Below, one piece after another: positions 25,871 through 35,319 of a DNA stretch of 64,000 nt. The notes under the pieces are model-generated. The model did not search any database. It saw nothing but the letters and a program-made list of their open reading frames with translations, and was not told where the DNA came from. Made by a program: the position numbers and the translations under genes. Position 1 is the first letter of the stretch. Each line of letters starts with the position of its first letter. Origin of the DNA: Methylomarinovum caldicuralii (GTDB taxonomy: Bacteria; Pseudomonadota; Gammaproteobacteria; Methylococcales; Methylothermaceae); NCBI RefSeq assembly GCF_033126985.1, contig NZ_AP024714.1:1566990-1630989 (forward strand), read 5' to 3'.

Positions 25871-27547
25871 TTGCTGATCAAGTTAACGGGTGGGCGGATT
25901 TACGATCCCGCGCAAAACCTACACGGCGAACAGCGTGACCTGTTCATTCAAGATGGACTGATGGCAAATGATCCCGGTCCGGATGCGCACTTCGACGCGG
26001 TTTATGATCTGGCGGGCAAAATTGTCATGGCCGGGGCCATCGACATTCACAGCCACATCGCCGGCGGTAACGTCAACACTGCCCGGCTGTTGCTACCGGA
26101 ACAGCATCGCAACCACATGGCCCGGCGGCTTAACCATCCCTTCAGCACCGCCAAATGGTCTACCACCGACACCGGCTACCGCTACGCCCGCATGGGCTAC
26201 ACCACCGTGGTCGAACCGGCGATGCTGCCGGTCGACGCGTTGGACGTGCATCTGCAAATGGCCGACATTCCAATTCTGGACACCGCCGCGCTGGCGATAC
26301 TGGGCAACGACGATTTATTGCTGCGGTTGATGCGGTCCAAGGCCAGCCAGAACCAGATCAACGATTACGTGGCCTGGACCTTGAACGCCACCCGCGCGAT
26401 GGGCCTGAAGATCATCAACGCCGGCGGCGCCAACGCCTTTAAAAGTAACGTCCGCCAATTCGGCCTGGACGACATCGTGCCGGATTACGGCGTCAGCTCG
26501 CGGCAAATTCTGCAAACCCTGCAAACTGCCGCCTGCCAGATCGGCGTACCGCATCCGCTGCACGTCCATTGCAACAACCTCGGCATTCCCGGCAACGTCG
26601 ACACCATCGTTGCCACCATGGACGCCGCGCAAGGCTTGCCGATGCACCTTGCCCACGTGCAGTTCTACGCCTACGGCAGCGAAGGCGCGAAAGGCTTTTC
26701 GTCGGCGGCGGCCAAACTGCTGGAAGCCTTCAATCGCCACCCCAACATCACCATGGACGTCGGCCAAGTGCTGTTCGGCCAAACGGTGACGATCTCCGGC
26801 GATGTAATTGCCCAATACAGCCGCCACGCCGACGCCAGCCCGAGCAAATACGTGATGTGGGACGCCGAAACAGAAGGCTCCGGCGGCGTGGTGCCGTACC
26901 GTTACCGCGAAGCCAGCTTCGTCAACACCCTGCAATGGGCGATCGGTTTGGAACTGTTTTTACTGGCCGAGGCGCCGGAACGGCTGTTTTTTACCACCGA
27001 CCACCCCAATGGCGCACCATTTACCGCCTACCCGGAACTGTTGCGCTTACTGATGGACGCCGACTACCGGCAGCAGTGCATGGCACGTCTGAATCAGGAA
27101 GCCTTGGCACTGACCCTGCTGCCGAATTTGAAGCGCGAACTGAGCTTGAGCGAAGTTGCCACCATGACCCGCTCCGCCGCTGCCAAATTGCTGGGCCTCA
27201 ACGATCGCGGTCATCTCGCCCCTGGCGCCATCGCCGACATTGTGGTTTACGATCCGCACACGCGATCCGACCAAGCCGCTGGTTCTCGTCCCGATTACCA
27301 AGCCATGTTCGCTAACGCCGCACTGCTGTTCAAAAACGGCCGCCTGGTGGTGCAGGACGGTGTGGTGATCGAGCGGCCGACCGGTCTGGCGCAAACCGTC
27401 AGCCCGATCTACGACACCGGCATCACCCGCACCGTCAAACAGCATTTCGACCGTTTTTACAGTTTGAAACTCAGTCAATACGGGGTCAACGATGCCGATT
27501 TCGATTATCTCGGGCAGCCGCGTTTCCGCAATATTGCCTTGTCTTAG
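25871..27547 (+). CDS. fhcA: Formyltransferase/hydrolase complex subunit A (FhcA/FmdA-like), zinc-cluster paralogue
   Basis: 558 residues of an FmdA/FwdA-type amidohydrolase, which hydrolyses N-formylmethanofuran (or its analogue) in the FhcABCD complex of methylotrophs. The binuclear metal site looks complete: H60/H62 in IDIHSHIAGG, K180 in MGLKIINAGG (the carboxylated lysine), the His residues in PHPLHVHCNN and LAHVQF, and D377 in TTDHPNG. Start TTG at 25871 follows GGAG by 6 bases and gives MLIKLTGG. The usual fhcB/D/C partners are not here; neighbours are zinc-limitation genes, so it is probably a second copy. It appears intact. It could instead be a related amidohydrolase. Confidence 0.85.
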   Translation: MLIKLTGGRIYDPAQNLHGEQRDLFIQDGLMANDPGPDAHFDAVYDLAGKIVMAGAIDIHSHIAGGNVNTARLLLPEQHRNHMARRLNHPFSTAKWSTTDTGYRYARMGYTTVVEPAMLPVDALDVHLQMADIPILDTAALAILGNDDLLLRLMRSKASQNQINDYVAWTLNATRAMGLKIINAGGANAFKSNVRQFGLDDIVPDYGVSSRQILQTLQTAACQIGVPHPLHVHCNNLGIPGNVDTIVATMDAAQGLPMHLAHVQFYAYGSEGAKGFSSAAAKLLEAFNRHPNITMDVGQVLFGQTVTISGDVIAQYSRHADASPSKYVMWDAETEGSGGVVPYRYREASFVNTLQWAIGLELFLLAEAPERLFFTTDHPNGAPFTAYPELLRLLMDADYRQQCMARLNQEALALTLLPNLKRELSLSEVATMTRSAAAKLLGLNDRGHLAPGAIADIVVYDPHTRSDQAAGSRPDYQAMFANAALLFKNGRLVVQDGVVIERPTGLAQTVSPIYDTGITRTVKQHFDRFYSLKLSQYGVNDADFDYLGQPRFRNIALS

Positions 27548-27554
27548 CCAACCT

Positions 27555-28046
27555 ATGCCATCAAATCGCTCAACACTCGAAACCGATCTGGAAACCTTGC
27601 GCCACGACTGCGCCCACCTGTTGGCGCAAGCCGTCAAGGAGTTATATCCGGCCGTCCAAGTCGCCATCGGTCCGGCCTTCGAACACGGCTTTTATTACGA
27701 TTTTGCGTTTCCAGAGCCGTTGACCGCCGACGAATTGCCGGCCATCGAGCAGCGCATGCGCGAGATCGTTTTCCGCCGCGAACCCATTCGGCGGGAAGAA
27801 TGGCCCCGTGCCGAAGCCGATGCGTTTTTCGCCGCAACAGGCGAACGCTTTAAACAAGAGTTGCTGGTCGCCATTCCGGAACACGAGACCATCAGCGTCT
27901 ACCGGCAGGGCGAATTTACCGACCTGTGCCGTGGCCCGCACGGCGCGGATACCGGGCAAATTGGACTTGCCTTTAAATTACTGAAGCTGGCGGGCGCTTA
28001 TTGGCGCGGCGATCATCGCCAGCCCATGCTGCAACGCATCTACGGC
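27555..28046 (+). pseudogene. thrS2: Threonyl-tRNA synthetase paralogue (ThrRS2), truncated after 164 codons
   Basis: The start (7 bases after the fhcA stop) leads directly into the second additional domain of ThrRS: HDCAHLLAQAVKELYP, QVAIGPAFEHGFYYDF and the YRQGEFTDLCRGPH motif. The TGS domain normally at the N terminus is missing, as in zinc-limitation ThrRS paralogues. The gene is cut at the IS4-type copy 2, just where the class II catalytic core should begin (LQRIYG). Domain loss makes it inactive as a synthetase. Confidence 0.85.
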
Positions 28047-29502
28047 CACCCTATTACCCGTATCTTCCCCCTTCTCATAGGAATCAATGTCTTATCCGTT
28101 TTCTCTGAGGGAACTTGATCTCGGCCGCCCGGATGGCGGTCACGGCCTCCACGTAGGCGCTCAGTTTGGTCATGCCCTGCCACAGGGCTTTGGGACCGGG
28201 CGGGGGATCGTTCTTGCGCCCCAGCCAGCCGCCAAAGCCGGCCACGATGCGGACGATGGTGCCCAAATCCGGCGGCGTCGCGGGCGGCGGGGTGCGATGG
28301 TGGATGGCCCAGGCGGTCTGCCATTCTTCGACAGAGAACACCACTTCACAGCACCACTCGGGATGTTCCCGCCCGAGCGTCATCAGCATCAGGATGCGCC
28401 AGGCGACGATCAGATACAGCACCAGGGCCCGTTCCAGGCGTTCCCGGGTGCGAAGTTGCAGGGCTTCGATGCGGCAGCCGCTTTTGAGGATGCGGAAGTA
28501 GACCTCGATCCACCAGCGTTTGCGGTACCATTCGATGCGCGCTCTGGCCTGTTCCAGGGTGGTGATCTTTTCGTTGGTGATCAGGCACCATTCGACCGCT
28601 TCCTGGCCTTCGGGGGGCGCCTCTTCCCGGGCCAGGATGACGGTGACTTGGGGACCCGGGCCGCTGCGGGTCTTCAGTTCGACCCGGGCGAGCCGGATTG
28701 TTTGTGTGACCTGCCGGGCCGGGCGGTTGCCGCCGGCCGGCAGGTCAAAGGCGATCGTCCCCAACACCGGCTGGGCTTCGACCGCGGCCCGCAGTTTGCC
28801 ATCGAGAGGGTCGTTGAGCTTACGGTCGTGCTGCACCCGGATCAGGTAATCGGCGGCAAAGCCCAGCTGTTCGGCCCGGTCGATCAGGGCCCGAAGGTCA
28901 CCTTCGCGGTCGGCGACATACACCAGCCGGGTCTCGGGCGCCAGGGCGGCCATCTCGGCCACCCGCTCATAACCTTCCACCCAACGCAGGCTTTCGGCCA
29001 GGTCCGGCTCCCCCTTGGGCAAACGCGCCCAGTGCCAGCAGTCGGTCACCCCCAGGGCCACGCCCGCCTCACTGATCACCAGTGTCGGATGCAGGTACAA
29101 CCCCTGACGCTGCTCGTAATTCAGCCTTCCCAACCCCGCCATCGACGGCCGCCCGGAATAATCCAGCTCGGTGGTGTCCTGCAGGCACAGCACCCGCGAC
29201 TGCTGCCGGATCCGTTCCAGGGTCGGCACACTGTGGGCCCGCAACACCTCCCGAAAATCCAGCCTGGCATTGTCCAGCAGCCGGTAGGCCGCCTTGGTCT
29301 CCGCCCAGCCACCCCCGCAAACGTTGGGAACGCTCGCCATCGGATCGTTTGCCATCGCTTCTATCACCCGGCACAGCCGCCGGTTCAGGCGGGCATCGCC
29401 CAGCGCCAGGGAAAAAATTCTTGTTCAGCCCAGCTCATGTCAACGCCTATCCAAAGAAATCAATATCTTACTACAGGGGCGAGAGATGTGGGTAATAGGG
29501 TG
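28047..29502 (-). mobile_element. IS4-family (IS50/Tn5-type) insertion sequence, copy 2, 1456 bp
   Basis: Same element as at 19910-21365 and in the same orientation. The left repeat differs slightly (CACCCTATTACCCGTATCT), the right matches. Flanks ATCTACGGC and CTCTATACC are not a duplication. The left side cuts thrS2, the right side cuts the start of queD2. Encodes the transposase below. Confidence 0.92.
28084..29438 (-). CDS. IS4/Tn5-type transposase, copy 2, with the same T6 frameshift
   Basis: The 427-residue main frame (28084-29367) differs from copy 1 by a few residues. The 9-residue leader starting at the ATG at 29438 and the frame change at the T6 run (complement of 29412-29417) are the same as in copy 1. 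YRKRWWIEVYFRILKSGC holds the signature. Confidence 0.83.
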
Positions 29503-29875
29503 CTCTATACCCTGAAAATCCAGGCCCAATTTTGCGCCGCCCATGCCTTGCGCGATTACCCCGGCGATTGCCGCCGCCTGCATGGGCATAACTGGAAAGT
29601 CGAAACCGAGGTAGAAGCCAAAGTGCTGAATGACATCGGTATTGCCATCGATTTCAAAGCCATCAAGGCGGCCACCCGGACTTTGGCCGATAGCCTGGAT
29701 AACCGGTTTTTGAACGACATCGAACCCTTCGACCGCATCAACCCCAGCGCCGAAAACCTGGCGGCCTGGTTTTACCGGCAATTCGAAAATCTTGAATGGC
29801 AGCGGCGTCAGTGTCAGCGCCGTCACGATCTGGGAAACCGACACCGCCTGCGTCCGCTACAAGGAGATCGCTGCA
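29503..29875 (+). pseudogene. queD2: QueD2 (6-carboxytetrahydropterin synthase paralogue), start lost, frameshifted and end split off
   Basis: Reading from the IS right end: LYTLKIQAQFCAAHALRDYPGDCRRLHGHNWKV, with the zinc-binding His residues of FCAAHAL and LHGHNW and the catalytic Cys of GDC. The frame continues to about 29790 (YRQFENL) and the C-terminal sequence GVSVSAVTIWETDTACVRYKEIAA is in another frame, so a 1-base loss or 2-base gain lies near 29775-29795. The ATG is missing at the IS. The original TGA follows the element, at 33394-33396, overlapping the folE2 start. Confidence 0.82.
29866..29875 (+). repeat. 10-bp direct repeat flanking chimera copy 2 (left; partner at 33384-33393)
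   Basis: GATCGCTGCA occurs immediately left of the element's first base and immediately right of its last base. It reads as a target-site duplication; IS66 members are usually reported with 8-bp duplications, so 10 is a little long. It restores the original queD2-folE2 junction. Confidence 0.75.
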
Positions 29876-29886
29876 GTACCCGTTCA

Positions 29887-31873
29887 TTGCGCCAGGCCAA
29901 GCCTGGAGAAGGAGGAAGTTATGTAGAAGGAAAGACATCGCTGAAACCTTCAGAGCGACCTGACAGGTGCAAGTCCTGTCCGGCCAAGGCTGGCCACCAG
30001 CCGGAACCGAGTGTTGCGTGGTCGAGGAGCGATCCCGACTGCGAAGCGTACACAGGGGGCCTGTAGGCCGCGTGATGGAGCCTCGAAAGTACGGAATGCG
30101 GAGCCGACGTTGTTGAACGGACGGAAGGCAACAGGGGTGGTGCTGTACTGGCCTGGCATCATCCCTCCGCCGGGGTCGAAGAGCGGGGCATGCAGGGCAA
30201 GGGTCGCCCAGGAACCTGGGAGGGCTCGATCACTCCTTGCGGGAAGAGCGGTGCGGGCGCCGTGTGAGAAAAGGCCCAGGCCCATCGGAGCGGTGTCCGG
30301 CCGATGGGAGCGAACGGGACACGAAGCAGGGTACCGGCGCGCGAAGGCGACGAAGCGCGCTGGGAAGGTGATCGAGCAATCGGAGCCTGCCGATAGTACC
30401 TGGGAAGTCGGGGAACCTGCCCCAAGGGACCCGATGGAGGGAAGCGGCAGGTCGGACGATGGGGCTTTCGGAGGGGCAGATGGCCGGGACATCGAGCCAG
30501 GAAAACATCTCAACACGACAACGGAAGCTAGTGGAACTGGCCCGGATCGAACCGAAGCTGGAACTGACCACGATTGCCCACCACATCGACGTGGTGTGGC
30601 TGGAAGAAGCCTGGCGGCGCACCCGCAAGGACGGGGCCGCCGGGGTGGACGGCGTGACTGCATCCCAATACGCAGCCGCCTTAGAGGAGAACCTGACGCG
30701 CCTGCTGGAACGGTTCAAGACCGGCCGGTATCGGGCGCCTGCGGTACGGCGCGTCCACCTGCCCAAGCCGGGAACGGGAAAGACCCGCCCGATCGGCATT
30801 CCCACGCTGGAAGACAAGGTGCTGCAACGGGCGGTGCTGATGGCGCTGGAACCCATCTTCGAGCAGGACTTTCTCGACTGCGCCTACGGGTTCCGGCCCG
30901 GACGCAGTGCCCACCAGGCCCTGGAGAGGCTATGGGGCGGGCTGATGGCCATGGGCGGTGGCTGGGTCATCGACCTGGACATCCAAAACTTCTTCGACGA
31001 CGTGGACCGGGACCGGCTGCGGAACTTTCTGGGGCAGAGGGTGCGCGACGGCGTGATCTGCCGCGTGATCGGTAAATGGCTGAATGCCGGCGTCATGGAG
31101 AGCGGACAGCTTCACTACCCCGAACAAGGGACACCGCAAGGTGGGGTGATCTCCCCGCTGCTGGCCAACCTCTACCTGCATCACGTGCTCGACCTGTGGT
31201 TCGAGCAGACGGTCAAACCGCGACTGCAAGGCAGCGCCTTCGAAGTCCGGTTCGCCGACGATGCGGTCCTGGTGTTCGAACGGGAAGAAGACGCCCGGCG
31301 GGTATTGGCCGTTCCGGGCAAGCGCCTGGCCAAATACGGCCTGCGCCTGCACCCGGACAAAACCCGCCTGCTCGACTTCAGAAAACCCGGACGGAAAGGC
31401 CAGAGCTTCCAATACCTGGGATTCACCCACTACTGGGGACGCTCAGGGAAAGGGCGTTGGGTCGTCAAACGCAAGACCGCCCAAGCCCGGCTCAGCCGCT
31501 CCCTGCAGGCGATCAACCACGGGTGCCGGATGCACCGCCACTGGCCGGTTGCAGACCAACAAGCGGCCCTGAGCCGCAAACTCAAGGGGCATTATGCCTA
31601 CTATGGGATCGTCGGCAACAGCCAATCGCTGGCCCGCTTCCTGTACGAGGTCAGACGGCGCTGGTACAAATGGTTGTCCCGCCGCAACCGGGAACGGATG
31701 AACCGGGACCATTTTGGGCGGCTGTACAAACGATACCCACTCCCCCCACCGCGCGTGGTTCACGGAATTTCCCGTTGCGTAGCGACGCCATAGTCCGAGG
31801 AGCCGGATGCCTTAATCGGGCACGTCCGGATCTGTGGGAACCGCGGGTGAGCAATCGCCCGCGGTCACCCGGC
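29887..31873 (+). ncRNA. Group II intron, copy 2
   Basis: Identical to the intron at 21887-23873 as far as I compared. EBS1 TGAACGG at 30114-30120 pairs with CCGTTCA at 29880-29886; domain V lies at about 31800-31833. Confidence 0.85.
30459..31793 (+). CDS. ltrA: Group II intron reverse transcriptase/maturase, copy 2
   Basis: Identical in protein sequence to the copy at 22459-23793: RT blocks, FADD catalytic motif, maturase X domain, no endonuclease domain. The absence of any coding difference suggests very recent duplication. Confidence 0.92.
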   Translation: MGLSEGQMAGTSSQENISTRQRKLVELARIEPKLELTTIAHHIDVVWLEEAWRRTRKDGAAGVDGVTASQYAAALEENLTRLLERFKTGRYRAPAVRRVHLPKPGTGKTRPIGIPTLEDKVLQRAVLMALEPIFEQDFLDCAYGFRPGRSAHQALERLWGGLMAMGGGWVIDLDIQNFFDDVDRDRLRNFLGQRVRDGVICRVIGKWLNAGVMESGQLHYPEQGTPQGGVISPLLANLYLHHVLDLWFEQTVKPRLQGSAFEVRFADDAVLVFEREEDARRVLAVPGKRLAKYGLRLHPDKTRLLDFRKPGRKGQSFQYLGFTHYWGRSGKGRWVVKRKTAQARLSRSLQAINHGCRMHRHWPVADQQAALSRKLKGHYAYYGIVGNSQSLARFLYEVRRRWYKWLSRRNRERMNRDHFGRLYKRYPLPPPRVVHGISRCVATP

Positions 31874-31914
31874 CGGTCTTGCCAAGTGCCTGAAGATTCA
31901 GGAGAATGCGGGCC

Positions 31915-33375
31915 ATGGAAAGACTTGATCTGGACCTGAGCCGCCCACCTCCCTTGCCCGGGACGGTGGAGGAATGCCACCGGGTGATCGAAGCGCTTTG
32001 GCGGGCGCTGGGAGAATTTCAGCAGATCCAGGCGCGAGTGGAAGAACTGGAGGAACAGTTGGCCTTGGGGTCCGACAATTCCTCCCAACCACCTTCCCAG
32101 GACAGCCCGAAGAAGCGCGCCGAGCGCAAGGGCAAGCGACCGACGGGACGCAAGAAAGGGGCGCAGGTGGGACATCCCAGGCACGAGCGGGCTCTGGTTC
32201 CGGCAGAAGCAGTGGACGAGGTCCGGCATTACTTTCCCCATGGCCGCTGTGAGTGCGGTGGGTCGGTGGCGGTGCGGGGATTCCGTCCCCATCAGGTGTT
32301 CGACCTGCCCGAGATTCGTTACCGGGTGGTCGAACACCGGGTGTATGAAGGCCGCTGTGGGTGTTGTGGTCAGAAGCACCAGGGGCGGCTACCGGATGAG
32401 GTGCCCCGCGGCCAGATGGGACCTGGGCTGGTGGCGTGGATTGGCTTGATGACGGGGCGCTATCACCTGTCGCTGCGGGAAGTCGAAGCGCTGCTGGAAG
32501 AACAATGGGGTCTGAGATTCAGCCTGGGGGCGATCAGCCAGAGCCAGATCCCGCTGCAGGCGTGGCTGGGTCCGGTCTACAACCAGATTGGCGAAGCGGT
32601 CAGAAAAGCGCTGATCGCCCATGCCGACGAGACCCGCCCCTACCGGGGCCGCAGCATCTATTGGCTGTGGGCGCTGACGACCGATCAGATGGCGTATTTC
32701 CTGACCCATTATTCCCGCGGCAAGGGTGCGGCCGGTGAGCTGTTGGGGGATTTCCAGGGAATCCTGGTGACCGACCGCCACGGGGCCTACAACGACCATC
32801 CCCAGGACTCACACCAATACTGCTGGGCGCATCTCATCCGCAACCTGGAACGGATCGCCGGGCGCAAGGGACAGGCCGGCGAAGATGGCGAACGCCTGCT
32901 CCGGGCCGCCCGCCTGACGGTTCACTGCGGCAAGCTCTGGCAACAGAGCCATTACCCATCCGACCGCTACCGAAGGCGATTGGAACGCCTCAAAGCCCTC
33001 TTCCGGCGCGAACTGGAACAGGCCGCCCAAAGACATGGCGACAACAAAACCGGTCGCAGCTGCCGCAAGTTGTTGGACGATTTTCCCAGGTTCTGGACCT
33101 TCCCGGACCATCCCGGGGTACCGATGACCAACAACACGGCAGAGCGTGCCCTACGCCCCTATGTCATCTGGCGCAAGACCAGTTTCTTCAGCCAGTCGCA
33201 TCGCGGTGACTGCTTCCGACCCATGATCCTGTCGCTGGTCGAAACCTGCAAGCGCCTCAAGATCGGCGTCTATCAGACCCTGCGGACCATCTGCGCCCAG
33301 GGCATGGCAGAGGGCGAGGTCACCTTCCGCCTGCCCCTGCCGGAACCTCAACCACTTCCAGTGGCAAGCCCGTGA
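31915..33375 (+). CDS. IS66-family transposase (TnpC type), copy 2
   Basis: Identical to copy 1 except one residue near the C terminus (VASP here, VARP in copy 1), caused by the A/C difference at base 33369, which also lies in the right terminal repeat. DDE motifs and zinc-finger region as in copy 1. Confidence 0.93.
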   Translation: MERLDLDLSRPPPLPGTVEECHRVIEALWRALGEFQQIQARVEELEEQLALGSDNSSQPPSQDSPKKRAERKGKRPTGRKKGAQVGHPRHERALVPAEAVDEVRHYFPHGRCECGGSVAVRGFRPHQVFDLPEIRYRVVEHRVYEGRCGCCGQKHQGRLPDEVPRGQMGPGLVAWIGLMTGRYHLSLREVEALLEEQWGLRFSLGAISQSQIPLQAWLGPVYNQIGEAVRKALIAHADETRPYRGRSIYWLWALTTDQMAYFLTHYSRGKGAAGELLGDFQGILVTDRHGAYNDHPQDSHQYCWAHLIRNLERIAGRKGQAGEDGERLLRAARLTVHCGKLWQQSHYPSDRYRRRLERLKALFRRELEQAAQRHGDNKTGRSCRKLLDDFPRFWTFPDHPGVPMTNNTAERALRPYVIWRKTSFFSQSHRGDCFRPMILSLVETCKRLKIGVYQTLRTICAQGMAEGEVTFRLPLPEPQPLPVASP

Positions 33376-33383
33376 ACGGTAAC

Positions 33384-33393
33384 GATCGCTGCA
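33384..33393 (+). repeat. 10-bp direct repeat flanking chimera copy 2 (right)
   Basis: GATCGCTGCA, partner of 29866-29875. Its final A is the first base of the folE2 ATG. Confidence 0.75.
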
Positions 33394-34178
33394 TGAACAA
33401 TTGTGTTATCGAAGACATCCAAGGTCGCGCCGACAGTCGCCGCATCGCCATCGACAAAGTCGGCATCAAGGACATCCTGCATCCGGTGCGGGTACAGGAT
33501 AAATGCGGCGGCGAGCAACATACCGTGGCCCGCTTCGACATGACCGTGAATCTGCCGCACGACTTCAAGGGCACTCACATGTCGCGTTTCGTCGAGATTT
33601 TGAATAGCCACGACCGCGAAATCAGCATCGCCTCGTTCCCGATCATGTTGCAAGAAATGCTGCAGCGGTTGGAAGCCGAATCCGGCTACATCGACATGCG
33701 CTTTCCGTATTTTGTCGAAAAAGCCGCGCCGGTCAGCGGCGTGCGCAGTCTGCTGGATTATCAGGTCAGCTTCATCGGCGAAATCGACGCCCAAGGCTGC
33801 CGCACCAAAGTCAAAATCGTGGTGCCGGTGACCAGCCTGTGCCCGTGTTCCAAGGAAATCTCCGAGCGCGGCGCTCACAACCAGCGCTCGCACGTGACCG
33901 TGACAATTGCGACCAGGGAATTCATCTGGCTGGAAGAATTGATTGCGCTGGTCGAGTCCGAGGCTTCGTCGCCCATCTATGGCTTGCTGAAGCGTCCCGA
34001 CGAAAAATACGTGACCGAATACGCTTACGACCACCCCAAATTCGTCGAAGACATGGTTCGCGACGTGGCCGCCCGACTGGAAGCTGAACCTCGCATCACG
34101 GCTTACATCGTGGAATCCGAGAACTTCGAGTCGATTCACAATCATTCGGCGTATGCCTTGATCGAGCGGGTGAAATGA
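33393..34178 (+). CDS. folE2: GTP cyclohydrolase FolE2 (GCYH-IB)
   Basis: 261 residues with [31 protein letters not shown] at the start, as in FolE2, and the metal-site Cys in [24 protein letters not shown]. The enzyme makes 7,8-dihydroneopterin triphosphate from GTP for folate and queuosine synthesis and can use metals other than zinc, which explains its place in zinc-limitation operons. The ATG overlaps the former queD2 stop (ATGA); an upstream in-frame GTG belongs to the IS end. The insertion separates it from any upstream promoter, so expression depends on readthrough from the element. Confidence 0.95.
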   Translation: MNNCVIEDIQGRADSRRIAIDKVGIKDILHPVRVQDKCGGEQHTVARFDMTVNLPHDFKGTHMSRFVEILNSHDREISIASFPIMLQEMLQRLEAESGYIDMRFPYFVEKAAPVSGVRSLLDYQVSFIGEIDAQGCRTKVKIVVPVTSLCPCSKEISERGAHNQRSHVTVTIATREFIWLEELIALVESEASSPIYGLLKRPDEKYVTEYAYDHPKFVEDMVRDVAARLEAEPRITAYIVESENFESIHNHSAYALIERVK

Positions 34179-34591
34179 ATCTGTTCAAACATGCGGAAAC
34201 CCTGGCCGTTGGTGACAGCCTGTCCTGGGAAGCCGTCTTGGCTGAGCTACCCTTCAACGCCGACGGCCTGTTACCGGCCATTGCCCAGCAAGTCGACAGC
34301 GGAGAAGTATTGATGCTGGCTTGGATGAACCGCGCCGCCATCCTGGAAACCCTGAGTAGCGGCCGGGTGTGCTATTGGTCGCGTTCGCGGCAACGCTTAT
34401 GGCGCAAAGGCGAGACGTCCGGGCATTATCAAACGCTGAAAGAACTGCGCATCGATTGCGACGGCGACACCTTGTTGCTGCTGGTCGATCAGCAAGGGCC
34501 AGCCTGTCACACCGGGCGCCGCAGCTGTTTCTATCATACGGTGCAGGGTGATCGCGTGGTTATGAACAGCGCACCGCAGAACACCGCTTAA
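34175..34591 (+). CDS. hisI2: Phosphoribosyl-AMP cyclohydrolase paralogue (HisI2)
   Basis: 138 residues with the PRA-CH core: [34 protein letters not shown], then [29 protein letters not shown]. The metal-binding Asp triplet and the Cys pairs are present. It differs from the bifunctional HisIE by lacking the E domain and by an N-terminal extension. Overlap of 4 bases with folE2 shows translational coupling. HisI2 is a known backup for zinc-dependent HisI under zinc limitation. Confidence 0.9.
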   Translation: MNLFKHAETLAVGDSLSWEAVLAELPFNADGLLPAIAQQVDSGEVLMLAWMNRAAILETLSSGRVCYWSRSRQRLWRKGETSGHYQTLKELRIDCDGDTLLLLVDQQGPACHTGRRSCFYHTVQGDRVVMNSAPQNTA

Positions 34592-34617
34592 TTCACTTCT
34601 TTGGAGAAATCTCGTTC

Positions 34618-35319
34618 ATGAATACCGCCCCAAAACTCAACTACCCGGTGCCAGTCACCATCCTGACCGGCTTTCTAGGCGCTGGTAAAACCACGTTACT
34701 GAACCGCATTCTCACCGAACATCACGGTCGGCGCATTGCGGTGATCGAAAACGAATTCGGCGAAACCGGTATCGACAACGAGTTGCTGGTGCAAGCCGAC
34801 GAGCAAATCGTCACCATGAACAACGGTTGTATCTGTTGCACGGTACGCGGCGATCTGGTACGCATCCTGGGCGAATTGTCCGAGCGCCGAGAAAACGGCG
34901 ACGTGCATTTCGAGCGGGTGATCATCGAAACCACCGGTCTGGCCGATCCGGCGCCGGTGGCGCAAACCTTTTTCATCGAGCAGGACATCGCCGAAAACTA
35001 CAAACTGGATGCCATTGTCACCGTGGTTGATGCGGTGCATGCCCATCAACAACTGCAAGAACACCACGAAGCGCAAGAACAAGTCGGCTTCGCTGATCGG
35101 ATTTTGTTGTCAAAAACCGATTTGCAGGAAGCCGAAGTGGTCGCCGATCTGGAAACCCGCTTGCGAGCGATGAACCCAAGAGCGCCGATCAAACGCGTAC
35201 ATTTCGGCGCCACCGAGTTGCACGACATCCTGGACATCGACGGCTTCAATCTGGACGACATCCTGAAAATCGAACCGGACTTTCTAGAAGATGTCAGCCA
35301 CGAACACGAGGACGACATC
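34618..35319 (+). pseudogene. COG0523 (CobW/YciC/ZagA-type) metallochaperone GTPase, C-terminally truncated
   Basis: The 234 codons before the IS contain the complete G domain: Walker A GFLGAGKTTLL, the diagnostic metal-binding GCICCT motif, ETTGLADPAPV and the guanine motif SKTD. The last residues (EDVSHEHEDDI) are the start of a His-rich metal loop typical of the family. The C-terminal CobW_C domain is cut off by IS4-type copy 3, and the frame ends within the IS. It has its own ribosome site (TGGAG) 26 bases after hisI2. GTPase activity might persist but metal transfer probably not. Confidence 0.88.

Larger units (their letters stand above)
29876..33383 (+). mobile_element. Chimeric IS66/group II intron element, copy 2 (3508 bp)
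   Basis: Same length as copy 1, with the same terminal repeats and one observed substitution. Inserted exactly at the queD2-folE2 overlap and flanked by the 10-bp repeat GATCGCTGCA, which indicates transposition of the whole chimera rather than separate IS and intron events. The two copies are in the same orientation, 8000 bp apart, so recombination between them would delete DUF1826, fhcA, thrS2 and queD2. Confidence 0.9.

Noticed and set aside
28087-30066. A 659-codon plus-strand open frame through IS4-type copy 2 into queD2 and the intron
   Set aside because: It is antisense to the transposase; the high GC content keeps it open in all copies. Only the queD2 stretch (from 29503) in it is real coding sequence.
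21876-33383. Possible 8-kb tandem duplication or assembly duplication, as the chimeras are exactly 8000 bp apart
   Set aside because: Sequences flanking the two copies differ completely and copy 2 has its own direct repeat; the round distance is coincidence.
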